From contig JAAAUF010000555.1 of the NCBI GenBank assembly GCA_015499985.1, positions 1 through 23,068 on the forward strand: a stretch of DNA of 23,068 bases. Direction: 5' to 3'. The position numbers and the translations under genes are program-made. Every line of letters begins with the position of its first letter. Positions within the stretch are counted from its first letter, which is position 1. Of the stretch, positions 1-9,537 are shown piece by piece. The notes beneath the pieces were generated by a model. That model saw only the letters and a list, made by a program, of their open reading frames with translations. It was not told the origin of the DNA and did no database searches. This stretch comes from Haplosporangium gracile. Lineage: Eukaryota > Mortierellomycota > Mortierellomycetes > Mortierellales > Mortierellaceae.

Positions 1-2
1 CC

Positions 3-958
3 GAACGCGCCGACCTCCTCGAGGGTCAATCCCTACAGCTCCAACAAGAGCCCCAGAAGGCTGCTGACAAATCAGCCGAGGACCTTTCTGCGATGGTGGC
101 TGGGTTGAAGGAGCAGTTGAAGGATGCTGAGAAGGACGCGAAGGAGCAGATCCAGGTCAAGGAGGGTGTTATTTTGGCGTTGCAGAAGCAGCTTTCTTCC
201 CTTGCACAGCACGAGCTTGCCAAAGTACGTTTTATCCTTTTTTTTTTTTTTTTTTGCCTCTGTTACGTCTTTCTAACTAATTATTATGTCGTTACCTGCG
301 CACGTTTCTCACTGTCGCCTATTTTCTTTGGCGACTAACATGTACTTAGGTAGAGGAATTGACGAAGGAGATCGAGAGGGAAACAACTCTTCTACTCAAA
401 ACAGAATCCCAGCTCCTCGACCTTCAAAAAACAAGCACGGAACAAACCCACCAAATCGAACACCTCGACACGGTCGTTTCCCAGACCCGTTCCGAATTCC
501 TCACTGACCGCCAACGACGCGCCTCGGAGACTGAAGAATCCGTCCTCGCCGAGGGTGTCCTCGAGAGCCAGATTTTGGCTCTCTGCGACAACAAGTCTCA
601 TTTGGAGGAGAAGGTTTCGGTTGAGCATCAGAGTGAGGTGGAAATGGAGGAGCAAGTGAAGGAGTTGGTCGCCTGGAAGCAAAATGCGACCGCGCAATGC
701 GACACGCTGACGCTTACAATTACCAAATTGGAGAAAGAAGTGAGATTGTTGAAGGGTGTCGTTACACAATGCGACAAGGACGACGCCAACGCTCAGGCGC
801 ATCTTGAGAACCTCCGGGGGCAGGTTCAGAGTTTGGAGAATGCGAGAGTCATGTTGCAGAGGGAGGTTGAGAAGAAGGATGCGATGATTGAGGAGTTCGA
901 GGAGACGTTGACGGTGAAGACCAAGGAGGCCAAAAAGGTTGCGGTAGAGACTAGGTAG
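3..958 (+). CDS. Coiled-coil protein, 3' part (5' end outside window), two exons
   Basis: The frame is open from base 3, so the 5' end lies outside the window. Visible coding is join(<3..224, 350..958), 276 residues. The 125-nt intron 225-349 starts GTACGT, carries an 18-T run, has a CTAAC branch-like site at 335-339 and ends TTAG; the splice falls between codons and keeps the frame. The product is almost wholly helical heptad sequence rich in Glu, Lys, Gln and Leu (for example LRGQVQSLENARVMLQREVE), with no globular domain or membrane segment. This is the style of a long coiled-coil scaffold or motor-tail protein, and the specific family is not recognisable. The chosen stop is TAG at 956-958, but an in-frame coding-like stretch continues to about 1118, so the true C-terminus is uncertain (see findings). 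Confidence 0.8.
225..349 (+). other. Spliceosomal intron of the coiled-coil gene
   Basis: The donor GTACGT begins at 225, a CTAAC branch-like site lies at 335-339, and the acceptor TTAG ends at 349. The intron contains an uninterrupted 18-T run (238-255). Removing it joins AAA (Lys) directly to GTA (Val) and continues the coiled coil in frame. Confidence 0.85.
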
Positions 959-1362
959 GACACGGCGACGACGACGAGGGTGAGGATGGATAGTGGCGCG
1001 TGCTTGGAGCAGACTGAAAACACTACCGCTGTCGCTGGTGCCAATGCTGCCTCTACAGCCAATGCGGACGCCTATCACTGGAGGTTCTGCCACGACCATG
1101 ACCGCTCACTAATTTAGTTATGATACTTTCATTATTTAACAACACGAATACAAAAGTAATGTCAAAAATAACTGAGATGAGAAAAATTGTGTGTGGGTAT
1201 CGTCATTTATTTGTTGTTCTTGTGTGCTGAATGTATCTGTGTTTGTGCGTTGCAAAAAAATGTCACTATCTAAATATTCCGGCCATGCAAGCCCAAAGTG
1301 CCTCTTTTTCACGCTCCGCCGTTTCCGTCTGTCATCCTCCAACAAAAAGAAAACGTCCAAAC
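959..1362. other. Convergent intergenic region
   Basis: This lies between the plus-strand coiled-coil gene and the minus-strand F-box gene, so it should hold both 3' untranslated regions and terminators. The first 160 bases still have coding character in the upstream frame. From about 1119 on the sequence is AT-rich, with no clear AATAAA in the plus orientation. No RNA gene was seen. Confidence 0.5.
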
Positions 1363-3588
1363 CTAGCGTAGCTTCATATCAGGCCGCTTCTCCCTCAACC
1401 ACCGGATATGCTCCATTCCCGGCTGCGACCCAGCGTCCCTCACAAATTGGTACGGCTCAAACGTCGATTCACGGGGCACGTAACCGTAAAACAAATACCA
1501 CCGTGACCAGGTCTCATACATCCACCGAATCTCGTCCTGCCCAACCCTGTGCTGCAACATCAAACTCAGATCCAGCTCTGCCAGCCGCGTCATCGTTTTG
1601 AGGTGCCCTAGTCCCGACGCCAATGTGAAATCCAGCGCTGCTGTATCTGTGTTGTTGTTCTTGGATATAATTGAAGACGTCGTTGTTGTTGACTCTGTCG
1701 TATCGGTAGTTGTGGTAGTGATGATGGTGGTGGGAGAAGGGGCGACGGGAACCCAGCCGAGAGTGAGAGAATACAACTGAGTAAGAGCTCCCAGTTGCTT
1801 ATAGACTTGCTCGACCATGGCAGCGCGGTCAACTACAGCCTTGGTTACTACTGGCGAGGCAATAACCTTGGCTGCCGGTGGCAATTCTTCCTGCATCTTC
1901 AAGTTCTTGATCGTCAGTTCCAGATCCTTGATATCCTCACCCTTGCACTCTTGCTTCTCTTTACTCTCTTCCGCGCTCGTGCATGTGGTGCTGACAGTGG
2001 CTGTGGAGGCGCTGAGCGTACTGTTATCGGCGCTGGTCGACGCTGTACTGGTTGTGTCACTGGTCGCAGTTGCTGTAACGATAGTTGCATTCTCGCTGGT
2101 CGTGGCAGTAATGCTCGTATCGCCACTAGTGGTCGCAACATTAGACGAGTCATTGCTGCTGCTGACACTGCTCTCAGACTCGTCCGTCAAGACTTCTCCT
2201 TCCACAGCAGCAATAATATCGTCCTGGTCGCCAAAGTCGGATCCGATGACCAGCTCCAGCTCTCGCAACTTAAGTGCCGTCCAGGGTGCACTGACCAAAT
2301 CCTTGATTTCCAGACGAGGGCTCTTGTGAGAAATGTTGTCGACTCGGATCTGGAACACCTGCAGAGCCCTGCAAGAGGTCAAAATGGTTTGAATATCGGC
2401 ACTCTGGATACGTGTGTCATAGTCGAAGACCAAACGCTGTAATGAGTCGGCATGCTGGGCAATGGCGATCGCAGAACTGGCCTTGAGGTGCGGGATATGG
2501 TGCAACGTCAACTGTTCCAGTCGCGCAGCGGAGCTGATAAGTCCAGCAACATACTCATCCGAAAAGTTAGTTGGTCCAATCTCGAGGTTGCGGAGCTTTG
2601 GACAGTATTTCCTGATGGTCGTTGCAAGTACGTCCGAGGGCTCCTCCAGGACCATGGGCACTATGAGGGTTTCGAGGTTGGAGCAGCGAGCAATAAAAGG
2701 GATCAAGAGGGGCTTGTCGTCGTCGCGGAAGTCACCCTGGAACCAGAGCGTCTTGAGGAAGGGCATCGGGTTGCGAGTCGAGATTTCGATTTCTTTTTGA
2801 AGGTTGAGGAGACGTTCGAGAGATGGATTGGGTAGTTCGACGCTGACTGCGGCCACAACGGCTGCTGCGGCGGTGGCCTCTGCGGCTGCTGCCGCGACTC
2901 CGTTGGGATTGGCGTCTGCATCTGCCTCATTACCATTGGCGTTATCGTTGGCAGCCGCGTTATTGTTGTTGGTGTTGGGTGCTTCTTCCTTGGGAGGTGG
3001 CGATGGGATAGAAAGAGTCAGTTCCTGAAGGTTGATTGGGCAAGAGGCGAGAATGAGCTGAAGGTTGGCGATGGAGATGGTGCACTCTTTAGCGCAGATA
3101 AGGGTGAAATAAGCGAGATGTTCCAGACTGGTCAAAGCAACCGCAAGTCCCGAACCAAGGTCGCCCTCCGAGAATTGCAACCCTTCAAGTCGCAGTCGAG
3201 TGAGTTTTGGGTTGAGGTCGAGAATTTTGAGAATAGCATCCGATTCCTGGTCCTTGTTCTCGACAGAGTAGCGGTCGGTGACGGCACAAAAGTCGGTAAG
3301 GTTATGACAGTGCTCAGCAATCTTTGAAGGGTTGGCGCTGTCATCAGTGAGGAGGGCCTGGATTTTGTCGCCGTGGGTCGAGAAGGCGGCACGGAGGGGC
3401 CGTGGGAAAGAGTGGTTCTTAATCATGGCCGGGTGGGTGAGTTCGACGGTCGACCAGATATAAGGCTCGAACTGGTCGTGCCACTGCTTGCAGACCAAGG
3501 TGCAGGCATAGACATCCTCTGCTCGGAGGTACTGTCGCAGGAAGGAAATGAGCAGGTCATTCCTGAAGAAGCACTCCAAGACCGACAT
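1363..3588 (-). CDS. F-box/leucine-rich-repeat protein, 741 aa
   Basis: This is a single exon; the ATG is the complement of 3586-3588 and the TAG the complement of 1363-1365. Residues about 5-50 fit an F-box (LLISFLRQYL... VCKQWHDQFEPYIW), the Skp1-binding helix bundle of SCF ubiquitin ligases. Several LRR-like strands follow (LTRLRLEGLQF, NLQELTLSI, KLRNLEIGPTNFS, RLEQLTLHHI, LRELELVIG, LAELDLSLML), the usual substrate-recognition part. Three low-complexity inserts interrupt the repeats: an Asn/Ala-rich block at about 198-250, a Ser/Thr-rich block at about 468-545 and a Thr-rich block at about 617-648. These look like loops grown by triplet expansion. The expected role is a substrate adaptor for ubiquitination; the target is unknown. 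Fungal F-box proteins diverge fast, so the motif call rests on pattern, not on a search. Confidence 0.85.
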   Translation of the reverse strand: MSVLECFFRNDLLISFLRQYLRAEDVYACTLVCKQWHDQFEPYIWSTVELTHPAMIKNHSFPRPLRAAFSTHGDKIQALLTDDSANPSKIAEHCHNLTDFCAVTDRYSVENKDQESDAILKILDLNPKLTRLRLEGLQFSEGDLGSGLAVALTSLEHLAYFTLICAKECTISIANLQLILASCPINLQELTLSIPSPPPKEEAPNTNNNNAAANDNANGNEADADANPNGVAAAAAEATAAAAVVAAVSVELPNPSLERLLNLQKEIEISTRNPMPFLKTLWFQGDFRDDDKPLLIPFIARCSNLETLIVPMVLEEPSDVLATTIRKYCPKLRNLEIGPTNFSDEYVAGLISSAARLEQLTLHHIPHLKASSAIAIAQHADSLQRLVFDYDTRIQSADIQTILTSCRALQVFQIRVDNISHKSPRLEIKDLVSAPWTALKLRELELVIGSDFGDQDDIIAAVEGEVLTDESESSVSSSNDSSNVATTSGDTSITATTSENATIVTATATSDTTSTASTSADNSTLSASTATVSTTCTSAEESKEKQECKGEDIKDLELTIKNLKMQEELPPAAKVIASPVVTKAVVDRAAMVEQVYKQLGALTQLYSLTLGWVPVAPSPTTIITTTTTDTTESTTTTSSIISKNNNTDTAALDFTLASGLGHLKTMTRLAELDLSLMLQHRVGQDEIRWMYETWSRWYLFYGYVPRESTFEPYQFVRDAGSQPGMEHIRWLREKRPDMKLR

Positions 3589-5082
3589 TGTTTGTTGCTG
3601 TGATGTGTAATTGAGTGGATGTTGATGGTGGTGGTGGTGCTGTTGTTGTTAGACCGCTGATGCCAATCCAGTCGGTCGTTTTGTTACCCTGCGTTGCTGT
3701 TAGAATAGTAGTAGAAAGCCGTAGTATTCCTTGCTTCTTGTCCTGCTGTTGCTCTTGCGTGCGCTTGTGCTCTCTCGCTGTCTGTCTGAGTGTGTTGCGT
3801 CGCTCGTTTGTCTTGTCTTTGTCTTGTGAAATAGAGTTGCGCGTAGGTGTAGTCGGAGACAGTAAAAAAAAAAGTAGCGTAAGCAGTCAGGTGGACTGTC
3901 CACCAATGAAGAAGGAATGAATGAAAAGGGAGAAAAAAGGGAAGTAGAAGAGGTGTGAATGTGGAGAAATGGAATGGGATGAGTGTGAAGTGAACAGATA
4001 AAAAATAGAACCAGAATAGAAGGAGGAGGGGGGGTGTGTTAAAAGAAGAAGAAAAGAGGGAAGGGGGCGAGCGAGAGGCAGGAGGGGGAAGAAGGAAAAG
4101 AAGTTTGGAGAACAAGAAAGGGGCACTCGCATAAGGCTGGAAAAGCGGGAAAATTACATATGCAACCGCAGCCAACACACACACATCGACAAACACACAT
4201 TCAGTCGAAGTAGGGGACAGAGGGATACAAAGAGAGATTTCAGACAGGCAAGCAGCGTAATCTATCATTGACAAGGCAAGAGCGAGATGAACGCACATAC
4301 ACACAAAGACTCATACAAGAAGGAAGAATCTCGCTGCGCCATGGTTATTCATAAGAGAAAATATACATCTGTATCGTTCGCTTGACACTTGCCATCACCT
4401 AGACTTTTTTACCACACCTACCGCGGGAACCTATATCATGTCACCCCCCCCCTTACGACGCAAAGAGAGGGAAACAAGCCAACATGTGGCAGTGACACGG
4501 TCCCCTTTCTCTCTCAAACACGCACCACTCACACACCACTCACATTGCTCTCTTGTCTCTTTTTCTAATCCAGGGTCCCGCACACAAATCACCGTCACGC
4601 CTTTTAACCCTTATTGGGTCGATGGAATTGGGTGGCATGATACACAGCCCTTTTCATTCTCCCTTTCCCGTCTTGTGTACGCCACCGATACACACTCGCC
4701 ACACATCACTACACTCCCTTCCTACTCTCTCATACTAAGCCCAGCATGCATAGCACACTTCAACCTCGACCATAGTCACACCATACATGATGGCCACGTA
4801 TTATTCTACTCTCTCGATCAACTCATCTACAAGGGCGTATGTTGCCGCAGAACTATGCTTCGAGCCGGTGTCAATAACAAACAAATAAAGATGCTATGGA
4901 GTTACAGAAGATTGCTCGACCCGCTTCATTGACCTTTGACAGCGTGGCAGTGAGACTGCAATTTGTTCTTTGTGCTCCCAATCGACACAAGAAGAAATTT
5001 ATTTTGTCTCCTTTTTGCGAGAGGGTCATTTTTGCCACCATTTCACACACAGGCACAAGCCAAACAGAGAGCACCTATTTAT
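3589..5082. other. Intergenic region; pyrimidine-rich promoter of the 741-aa F-box gene
   Basis: The part nearest 3588 should be the promoter and 5' leader of the minus-strand F-box gene; 3900-4140 is very purine-rich on the plus strand, hence CT-rich on the coding strand. From 4390 to 4800 the plus strand is instead C/A/T-rich, with CACAC clusters and a run of nine C at 4444-4452. A 164-codon open frame at 4438-4932 is Ser/His/Pro-rich low complexity and was not accepted as a gene. The right end should hold the 3' untranslated region of the 570-aa gene. Confidence 0.5.
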
Positions 5083-6795
5083 TTATTCTTCTTGTGAACG
5101 GTCCTTACTCACGGCGCCTAGCTTGACAACCACCTTTCCAACAACCATATTCTCCAATACCGGCCACTGCTCCAACACCCACTCCTTCTCAACATCCCCA
5201 AAGGAATGCTCAAATCCCAACAACGCCACAACCCTCAACGCTTTCATCCCGCCCCACTCGTCCAATCCATTCGCCAATGTGAGGTCTGTGAATCCTGGAC
5301 GACCTGTGAGGTCGAAATTCGTGACGCATTCGTTGAAGAGTCGGAACTCTGTGAGTTGGTGGAGGCGACCTAACTGTCGCATGACTTGGCGTTGTTGTTG
5401 CGGGGCGAGGGTTGTGGGGCGAATTGCGAGCCAGAGAGTTTGAAGTGTTGACTCGCATGCCCATGGTGCAGCGACAATACCTTGAGGCAGTGGGGAGAAG
5501 AGTTGATGGGGGTCGATGCCGAATATTCCCTTTCGATCCGGTAGAACTTTGAATGTGTCGAGATGTGGAGACTGGGCGAGGATCTGGTACTGCGTGTCTG
5601 AGTCCATAATGTTCCCATCCATGACGATGACTTTTTCGAGCGTCGGTGTATGGGCCAGAAGGGCTTCATTGCTCAAGGGTCCCATTGCCGGCAGGGCTGT
5701 CACTTCAAACACCTTCCACCTCGGTCGTCGCTCTATCTGCTGTTGTTGTTGTTGTTGTTCGTGCAATGAGAGAGATTGGATCAAGGGGGTGAAATTTGTG
5801 TCGTTTGTGTCACCTCCAGCAGAAGAAGTGTCGTTTGGGTGGTCGCATGCTGACAGGAACTGTGCCAAGTACACATCCGTAACACAACGTCCCGCCTCTC
5901 TCAGATGCAGCTCCTCCAGCTGATGACAACACCGCTGCAAGATCTCGACTATTTGGTGGACATTCCAGTTCATCATCCCTCCTGACACCGAAAACGACTG
6001 AAGATTATGACACTTGCTGAGAAAGGACGACCAGATTGAAGGGTCGGTGTTCAAAGCAGATCCGCGAAGTGACAGAGACTTGATCGCTCGAGGACGGGAG
6101 GAGTTGGGTAGTGCCGGTGATATCCGTGATGGTGATGGTGGTGGTGATGACGAGCGAGCGGTGTTGTTGTTGCGGGAAAGGTTTCCCTTCAATGAACAGT
6201 CGATGGACAGGGTCTCGACCGACAGAGGGATGTACTTGAGCAGTGCTCGGAAGTCCTCGAGGGGCAACAAGCTGGAAGCTCCTGCCAGTATGGTCATCGT
6301 CTTGAGATGATCCAGTTTTCCGACTAGCTTAACAAGTTTCGAATCCTCTTCACACCATCCAAACAAGTGCAATGACTGCAGTTTCGGGCTAAAGGCGACA
6401 AGACGCAGGACAAGGCTGTCGCTCCAAATATTGTCCCATCGTAACTCCCTCAGCTCCGTGAATCCATCACCGTCATCTGACGGTTGAGAACCAGCAGCAG
6501 TCATAGTCATGTCCGCAAAAAGTTCGTCGCCGAGGGTCCTGAGGGAAGCGGGATAGAGCCCCGAGAAGGACCGAATGAACCGACGATGTCGCCGAATAGC
6601 CTTTCGTGCTGCTGCATGTGAAAACGCAGCATCCTGGAGCGGGGAAGAGATCCTAATCTTGGACCATAGTTGGGAGGTGAATCCTTGGTACCATGATTTG
6701 GAGACGCGGACACAGTTAATGAGGTCTGTTTGGGAGAGCCATTCGCAGAGGAGGTCTCGTAGTTCTGGGATATTGAGTAGTGCTGTTGATGACAT
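5083..6795 (-). CDS. F-box/leucine-rich-repeat protein, 570 aa, with short polyQ
   Basis: This is a single exon; the ATG is the complement of 6793-6795 and the TAA the complement of 5083-5085. The stop sits inside AATAAATAAATA, so a polyadenylation-type signal overlaps it. Residues 6-48 match an F-box (LLNIPELRDLLCEWL... VRVSKSWYQGFTSQLW). LRR-like segments follow (LRELRWDNIW, LQSLHLFGW, AIKSLSLRGSAL, NLQSFSVSGGMM, QLEELHLREAG, ALRVVALLGF). A Ser/Pro-rich linker lies at about residues 205-240. A seven-Gln tract at about 347-353 is encoded by five CAA and two CAG. The expected role is an SCF substrate adaptor. It shares orientation and architecture with the 741-aa neighbour but little sequence, so the two are distant relatives rather than recent duplicates. 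The substrate is unknown. Confidence 0.85.
   Translation of the reverse strand: MSSTALLNIPELRDLLCEWLSQTDLINCVRVSKSWYQGFTSQLWSKIRISSPLQDAAFSHAAARKAIRRHRRFIRSFSGLYPASLRTLGDELFADMTMTAAGSQPSDDGDGFTELRELRWDNIWSDSLVLRLVAFSPKLQSLHLFGWCEEDSKLVKLVGKLDHLKTMTILAGASSLLPLEDFRALLKYIPLSVETLSIDCSLKGNLSRNNNTARSSSPPPSPSRISPALPNSSRPRAIKSLSLRGSALNTDPSIWSSFLSKCHNLQSFSVSGGMMNWNVHQIVEILQRCCHQLEELHLREAGRCVTDVYLAQFLSACDHPNDTSSAGGDTNDTNFTPLIQSLSLHEQQQQQQQIERRPRWKVFEVTALPAMGPLSNEALLAHTPTLEKVIVMDGNIMDSDTQYQILAQSPHLDTFKVLPDRKGIFGIDPHQLFSPLPQGIVAAPWACESTLQTLWLAIRPTTLAPQQQRQVMRQLGRLHQLTEFRLFNECVTNFDLTGRPGFTDLTLANGLDEWGGMKALRVVALLGFEHSFGDVEKEWVLEQWPVLENMVVGKVVVKLGAVSKDRSQEE
5737..5757 (-). repeat. In-frame CAA/CAG triplet run (7 Gln)
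   Basis: Five CAA and two CAG codons in the coding strand give a Gln run in the 570-aa F-box protein, just before a short basic stretch (IERRPRWK). This type of triplet tract commonly varies in length between strains. Confidence 0.85.
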
Positions 6796-7840
6796 CCTGT
6801 CTTTTGTTATTGTTTTTTCTGTGAGGGTGAGAGGGGTATGAGTGAGAAGTGTGCTGGATGTAGGTGTTGTTGTTGCCGTTGTAGAAAAAAAGAGAGAGAA
6901 AAAAGAAACAAGGGAAACAATTTAAGCAAATGAGCTGGGGCTGTGGCTGTTGGGTGGAGGCGTACATTGTTGGTTGTGTGTGTGTTCGTGGACAAAAAAG
7001 AAGGGCTTGACGGAATTCATGCCAGGGATGGATGTGTGCATGCTGAAGTTTAATTAGCCTAGAATCCGCCTATGCTGAGCATGGAGATGGTAAATTTGGT
7101 CTCTTGATGGTCAACGCTACAAGGGCTGTTGTCCAAAGAAGTGTGTACATATCTCTGCACTGTGGTATGCCAAGATATCGAACGAGGAGGAGGCGCAGGT
7201 AATTATGTGGAGGCTGTGCACTGGTGGCGCCTCTGGGCTGTACTAAAGCAAGCCGGATCTCTTTTGTTTAACTTTTTTCTTTGTTGTTATTGAACGTGCG
7301 AAAGGCGTGTGGAAGAATTTCGCACGTGACATCCGGCAATGATTTGGTGTGCTTCTCTTTGATTCGACTCACATCCCAGGGGACCGTCGTTTCAAGACCG
7401 GAAAAGTAGTTTAGAGTGACTGGCTGCCCCTTGTTCACCTTGTGCTCACACACGAGGCTGATATTTAGAAATAAATATTTGATTGGTATACATAAAAAAG
7501 ACTCACATCCCAGGGGAAACCTCCTATCGCGCATAACCATGAGGCTATGAGCACAGATCGCCACTACGTCTGATCAATGTCAGTGTGTAAAAAGGAAAAT
7601 CAATTTATCGGTCATACCTTTTTTTTCCGTCGCTGGTGTCCATGGTCTTGCATGATCATCGCAAAGCCGCATATTTTTTTTTCTTTATCTGCATATTTAT
7701 TTCTTTTGTTCTTTCTTTGTTTTCCAACGCGCGACACATTAACACACGTCACTTCTCTCCTTTTCCCACACATCCTCTCCTCACTTACCCTTGCCACTCT
7801 CACTTCCCTACTACTACTATCGCCCTTCCTTTAACCAAAA
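6796..7840. other. Divergent promoter region between two F-box genes
   Basis: This 1.0-kb region separates a minus-strand and a plus-strand F-box gene, so it should hold both promoters. The CT-rich tract at 7680-7835 runs up to the ATG at 7841. A CACGTG E-box lies at 7323-7328. A 99-codon minus frame (7268-7564) has a coding-like middle part and a duplicated motif that contains a splice-donor-like sequence; it is treated in the findings and not called as a gene. Confidence 0.5.
7323..7328. promoter_or_regulatory. E-box CACGTG (GCACGTGAC context)
   Basis: This is a palindromic CACGTG, the core bound by basic helix-loop-helix factors of the Cbf1/USF type. The same extended GCACGTGAY context recurs at 9532 and 19272 in this window. 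It lies between two divergent F-box genes. Confidence 0.35.
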
Positions 7841-9253
7841 ATGCAACTCGTTCCAAGCAGCCTTCCAAAAAATGCCCTAGACCTCCCAGAGATCCGAGTC
7901 CGGGTTGCCTCCTTCCTCGACCGCAAGGGTTGTCTCTCCTGTATGCGTGTGTCTCAAGACTGGTTCCATGACTTTGTCCCCTCTGTTTGGCATACCATCG
8001 ACTTTGACAAGGATGCTACCGCCTTTTCAATGGTCACACCAGAGATCCTTGACAAGTATGGTGGTTTCATCTCAGAGGCGCTCAACGCATCATCAATGGA
8101 GCATCTCGAACTGCTCCAGCACTCCAAGGTGGACAGTCTCAAGACTATCAAAAGTCGACAAGCCCACTCTTGCATACACCGCCTGATGTTGGCCGACACT
8201 ATTCGTCGCAGCCAAGCGTCCTTGCAGTCCCTGGAGATTCAAGCCAACCCACCAAATCCGGACACGCCTGCAGAGCAACGACGACTCAGCCAGCACTATT
8301 TGCTTGCGATGGATGCGATACCGTCCCCTGTCCCACCTTCACCTCCAGGAACTGGAACAGGAAATGGAGGTGGTCTGAGAACCTTGAGGCTCTCGTACAT
8401 CAACATCACCCGAGAGACCTTTTCTGGCGTCTTGCAACGCTGCCCCGGTCTTCAAGAATTGAATCTTCACCGTGTCTTGTTTCTGAATCACAAGTTCTCA
8501 ATCTCTCTTTTTACAGGATCCAAGCTCCGACACCTTGTCGCGTCACTCGACCAGGTCTGGGAGGTGGACCCGAATGATACGTCTGCTCCATCCCTGTTGG
8601 CCCACTTCCCCTTTCTGGAAAAATGGCACATGCGCTCATCGACTCAAGCAACCAACTCTTCACTCAATGTTATTCGTCAAGAGATCTCTCGGTGCTGCCC
8701 ATTTCTCAAAGACATCCTCTTCGGCAACGACAATTGTGCGATATCCTCCTACCTCCTCGCTACAACATTCAAAGGGTTAAAGTCCTGCACTCTCCCTGAT
8801 CTAGCCATCAGCTCATCAACAGTGCTTGGAATGGTCGCCCATCGAAAATCGCTCACCTCGGTATCGGTCATAAACACACCTGACACCGATATCTTACATA
8901 ATGCCTCGACATTGCAGTGGCTCTACATGATTCCAAAACTTTGTCAACACCTTCAAGTCCTTGACTTGGGCTCCTTTGACTGGGAGATTGACGAAGTCGA
9001 AAGAAACGAGTGGACGTGCGAGGGCCTTCAAGTGCTTCGAGTTGGATTTTATGGTCTCGAAACCCCTCAGGACATTGACGGGTGTCTCAGGAAGCTATGT
9101 GTTACGAGACGATCTGGGGGCAATGTGGTGGTTCGACCCCTGGAAATGGATACGATTGCAACTCGAGTCATCCAGCATCTTCTTCAATTCAAGCAACTGC
9201 GAACCGTCTGGCTCGGGACCAAAGACTACTACCTCCCTCCTTCAAGCGCCTAA
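7841..9253 (+). CDS. F-box protein, 470 aa (complete paralogue)
   Basis: This is a single exon, with ATG at 7841 after a CT-rich leader and TAA at 9251-9253. AATAAA follows at 9345-9350. Residues 14-55 form the F-box (LPEIRVRVASFLDRK... VSQDWFHDFVPSVW). The rest is a degenerate LRR-type fold with segments such as LRTLRLSYINI, LQELNLHRVLF, LRHLVASLDQVW and LQVLDLGSFDW; a Pro/Gly loop sits near residues 165-178. The tandem neighbour at 10172 is a clear paralogue: the F-box and the following 30 residues are nearly identical (DWFHDFVPSVWHTIDF is shared exactly), and both keep the block WxxDPNDTSAPSLL. The expected role is an SCF adaptor with an unknown target. This copy shows the full length that its neighbour lacks. 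Confidence 0.88.
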   Translation: MQLVPSSLPKNALDLPEIRVRVASFLDRKGCLSCMRVSQDWFHDFVPSVWHTIDFDKDATAFSMVTPEILDKYGGFISEALNASSMEHLELLQHSKVDSLKTIKSRQAHSCIHRLMLADTIRRSQASLQSLEIQANPPNPDTPAEQRRLSQHYLLAMDAIPSPVPPSPPGTGTGNGGGLRTLRLSYINITRETFSGVLQRCPGLQELNLHRVLFLNHKFSISLFTGSKLRHLVASLDQVWEVDPNDTSAPSLLAHFPFLEKWHMRSSTQATNSSLNVIRQEISRCCPFLKDILFGNDNCAISSYLLATTFKGLKSCTLPDLAISSSTVLGMVAHRKSLTSVSVINTPDTDILHNASTLQWLYMIPKLCQHLQVLDLGSFDWEIDEVERNEWTCEGLQVLRVGFYGLETPQDIDGCLRKLCVTRRSGGNVVVRPLEMDTIATRVIQHLLQFKQLRTVWLGTKDYYLPPSSA

Positions 9254-9344
9254 TAGTCCTTTGTCCAACAAGCGCAATGCAGGAATTTTTTTTTTTTTTT
9301 TCATACATTTACATTTTTTTCGTTTGCGATTGATGATTTCATGG

Positions 9345-9350
9345 AATAAA
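9345..9350 (+). terminator. AATAAA polyadenylation-type signal
   Basis: AATAAA lies about 92 nt after the stop of the 470-aa F-box gene, in an AT-rich context. This is a suitable position for cleavage and polyadenylation. Confidence 0.45.
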
Positions 9351-9518
9351 AACAAAGAACAATTATTTTCCTCTGCCGCGGTTATGATAGGTGACTTGGA
9401 CAAGTATGGTCCTTTATTTTGGTAATGGTGTTGCCTAGGATGTATTTTTCTGTGTTTTTGTCCCGAATGGTCCAGATAAAAAAGATGTGTGCAAGCCAGG
9501 ACGCGCGCGCGAGAGCTT

Positions 9519-9537
9519 CACGTGATTTTTGCACGTG
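9519..9537. promoter_or_regulatory. Paired E-boxes (CACGTG x2)
   Basis: CACGTG occurs at 9519-9524 and 9532-9537, 13 bp apart start to start, in the contexts TTCACGTGA and TGCACGTGAC. Paired E-boxes with near-helical spacing suggest bHLH binding upstream of the truncated F-box paralogue, although they lie about 640 bp from its ATG. Confidence 0.4.

Noticed and set aside
392..1099. 235-codon minus-strand frame opposite the coiled-coil gene
   Set aside because: It mirrors the plus-strand coiled-coil codons (Leu/Arg-rich from Glu/Lys codons). The plus strand has a matching intron and heptads.
1795..2442. 215-codon plus-strand frame antisense to the 741-aa F-box gene
   Set aside because: It is a shadow of the GC-biased codons and triplet repeats of the real gene; its composition is unlike a folded protein and it has no domain.
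4438..4932. 164-codon plus-strand open frame
   Set aside because: It is Ser/His/Pro low complexity from a CA/CT-rich spacer, has no domain, and starts just before a C-run. It lies between two minus-strand genes where promoter and 3' sequence are expected.
5083..5120. Possible extra intron at the 3' end of the 570-aa F-box gene (GTGAGTAAGG on the minus strand)
   Set aside because: The donor is good, but no convincing branch site and acceptor pair extending a protein-like frame was found downstream. The unspliced frame ends within AATAAATAAATA.
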